DNA of 6,735 bases from Candidatus Poribacteria bacterium (lineage in GTDB: Bacteria; Poribacteria; DTPJ01): assembly GCA_011334435.1 (NCBI GenBank), contig DTPJ01000408.1, forward strand, positions 1 to 6,735, given 5' to 3'. Made by a program: the position numbers and the translations under genes. The number at the start of each line of letters is the position of its first letter. The first letter of the stretch is position 1. Below, in pieces: positions 6,544 to 6,735 of this stretch. The notes under the pieces are model-generated. The model had not been told where the DNA came from, made no database searches, and worked only from the letters and a program-made list of their open reading frames with translations.

Positions 6544-6735
6544 ATGAAATACGGCATTCAGAATTGTCCGATAGAATGGGCTTTTTCGTCTGGAAAGGCT
6601 TATAATAACCCTTTTAGCGATATAGAGTTAGACGTGGTTTTTACTGATCCTGATGGCGTAGAGATGAGAGTCCCTACATTTTGGAGTGGAGATCAGACTT
6701 GGAGAGTGCGTTTTTCTGCACCGAAAACTGGTCTA
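6544..6735 (+). CDS. DUF5060-domain protein, likely start of a glycoside hydrolase, 3'-truncated by window edge
   Basis: Only the first 64 residues are in the window and the frame is still open at the edge. The start is clear: AGGAGG (6532-6537) lies 6 bases before the ATG. The visible protein matches the pattern of the DUF5060 beta-sandwich module: IEWAFSSGKAYNNPFSDIE (10-28), then VVFTDPDGVEMRVPTFW (31-47), then GDQTWRVRFSAPKTG (49-63). This module normally sits before a TIM-barrel glycosidase domain (for example DUF4038/apiosidase-like), which would lie beyond the edge. No signal peptide is seen at this start, so the protein appears cytoplasmic, unlike the hydrolase upstream. It probably shares a transcript with that gene (53-base gap). 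The enzyme class is inferred from domain association only. Confidence 0.72.
   Translation, partial: MKYGIQNCPIEWAFSSGKAYNNPFSDIELDVVFTDPDGVEMRVPTFWSGDQTWRVRFSAPKTGL

Overview
The window is AT-rich bacterial DNA with every recognisable gene on the + strand. It holds seven genes: five complete and one cut at each edge. Nothing in it is diagnostic of a phylum. Three things suggest an uncultured, at least facultatively anaerobic bacterium: a glycyl-radical enzyme (oxygen-sensitive as a family), an inositol-phosphate synthase of the short type typified by Mycobacterium, and carbohydrate-oriented genes (xylose-isomerase-like TIM barrel, exported-type alpha/beta hydrolase, DUF5060 glycosidase front end). 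Members of the Poribacteria/Planctomycetes-type lineages carry such sets, but this placement is a weak inference.

Layout. 1-1526 is the C-terminal two thirds of a pyruvate-formate-lyase-family glycyl-radical enzyme; its activase is not in view. 1662-3298 is a tight housekeeping pair: RNA polymerase omega (rpoZ), with an unusually long acidic tail, followed after 8 bases by coaBC (coenzyme A synthesis). 3350-4225 is a sugar phosphate isomerase/epimerase-like TIM-barrel protein. 4325-5395 is inositol-3-phosphate synthase, with a near-consensus promoter of its own that carries an inverted repeat. 5396-5740 is a 345-base non-coding gap with a 10-base inverted repeat, short direct repeats and a good sigma70-type promoter. 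5741-6490 is a serine hydrolase with a probable signal peptide. A 53-base gap holding three copies of an 11-base repeat then leads to a DUF5060 protein that runs off the right edge.

How the genes work together. rpoZ and coaBC are almost certainly co-transcribed, a common bacterial arrangement, though gmk, the usual upstream partner, is absent. The TIM-barrel gene may be read through from coaBC or expressed separately. The hydrolase and the DUF5060 gene look like a small carbohydrate-processing unit behind one promoter. I do not see a clear new multi-gene system. The points most worth a second look are the omega acidic tail, the active-site signature of the glycyl-radical enzyme, and three intergenic repeat or dyad structures.
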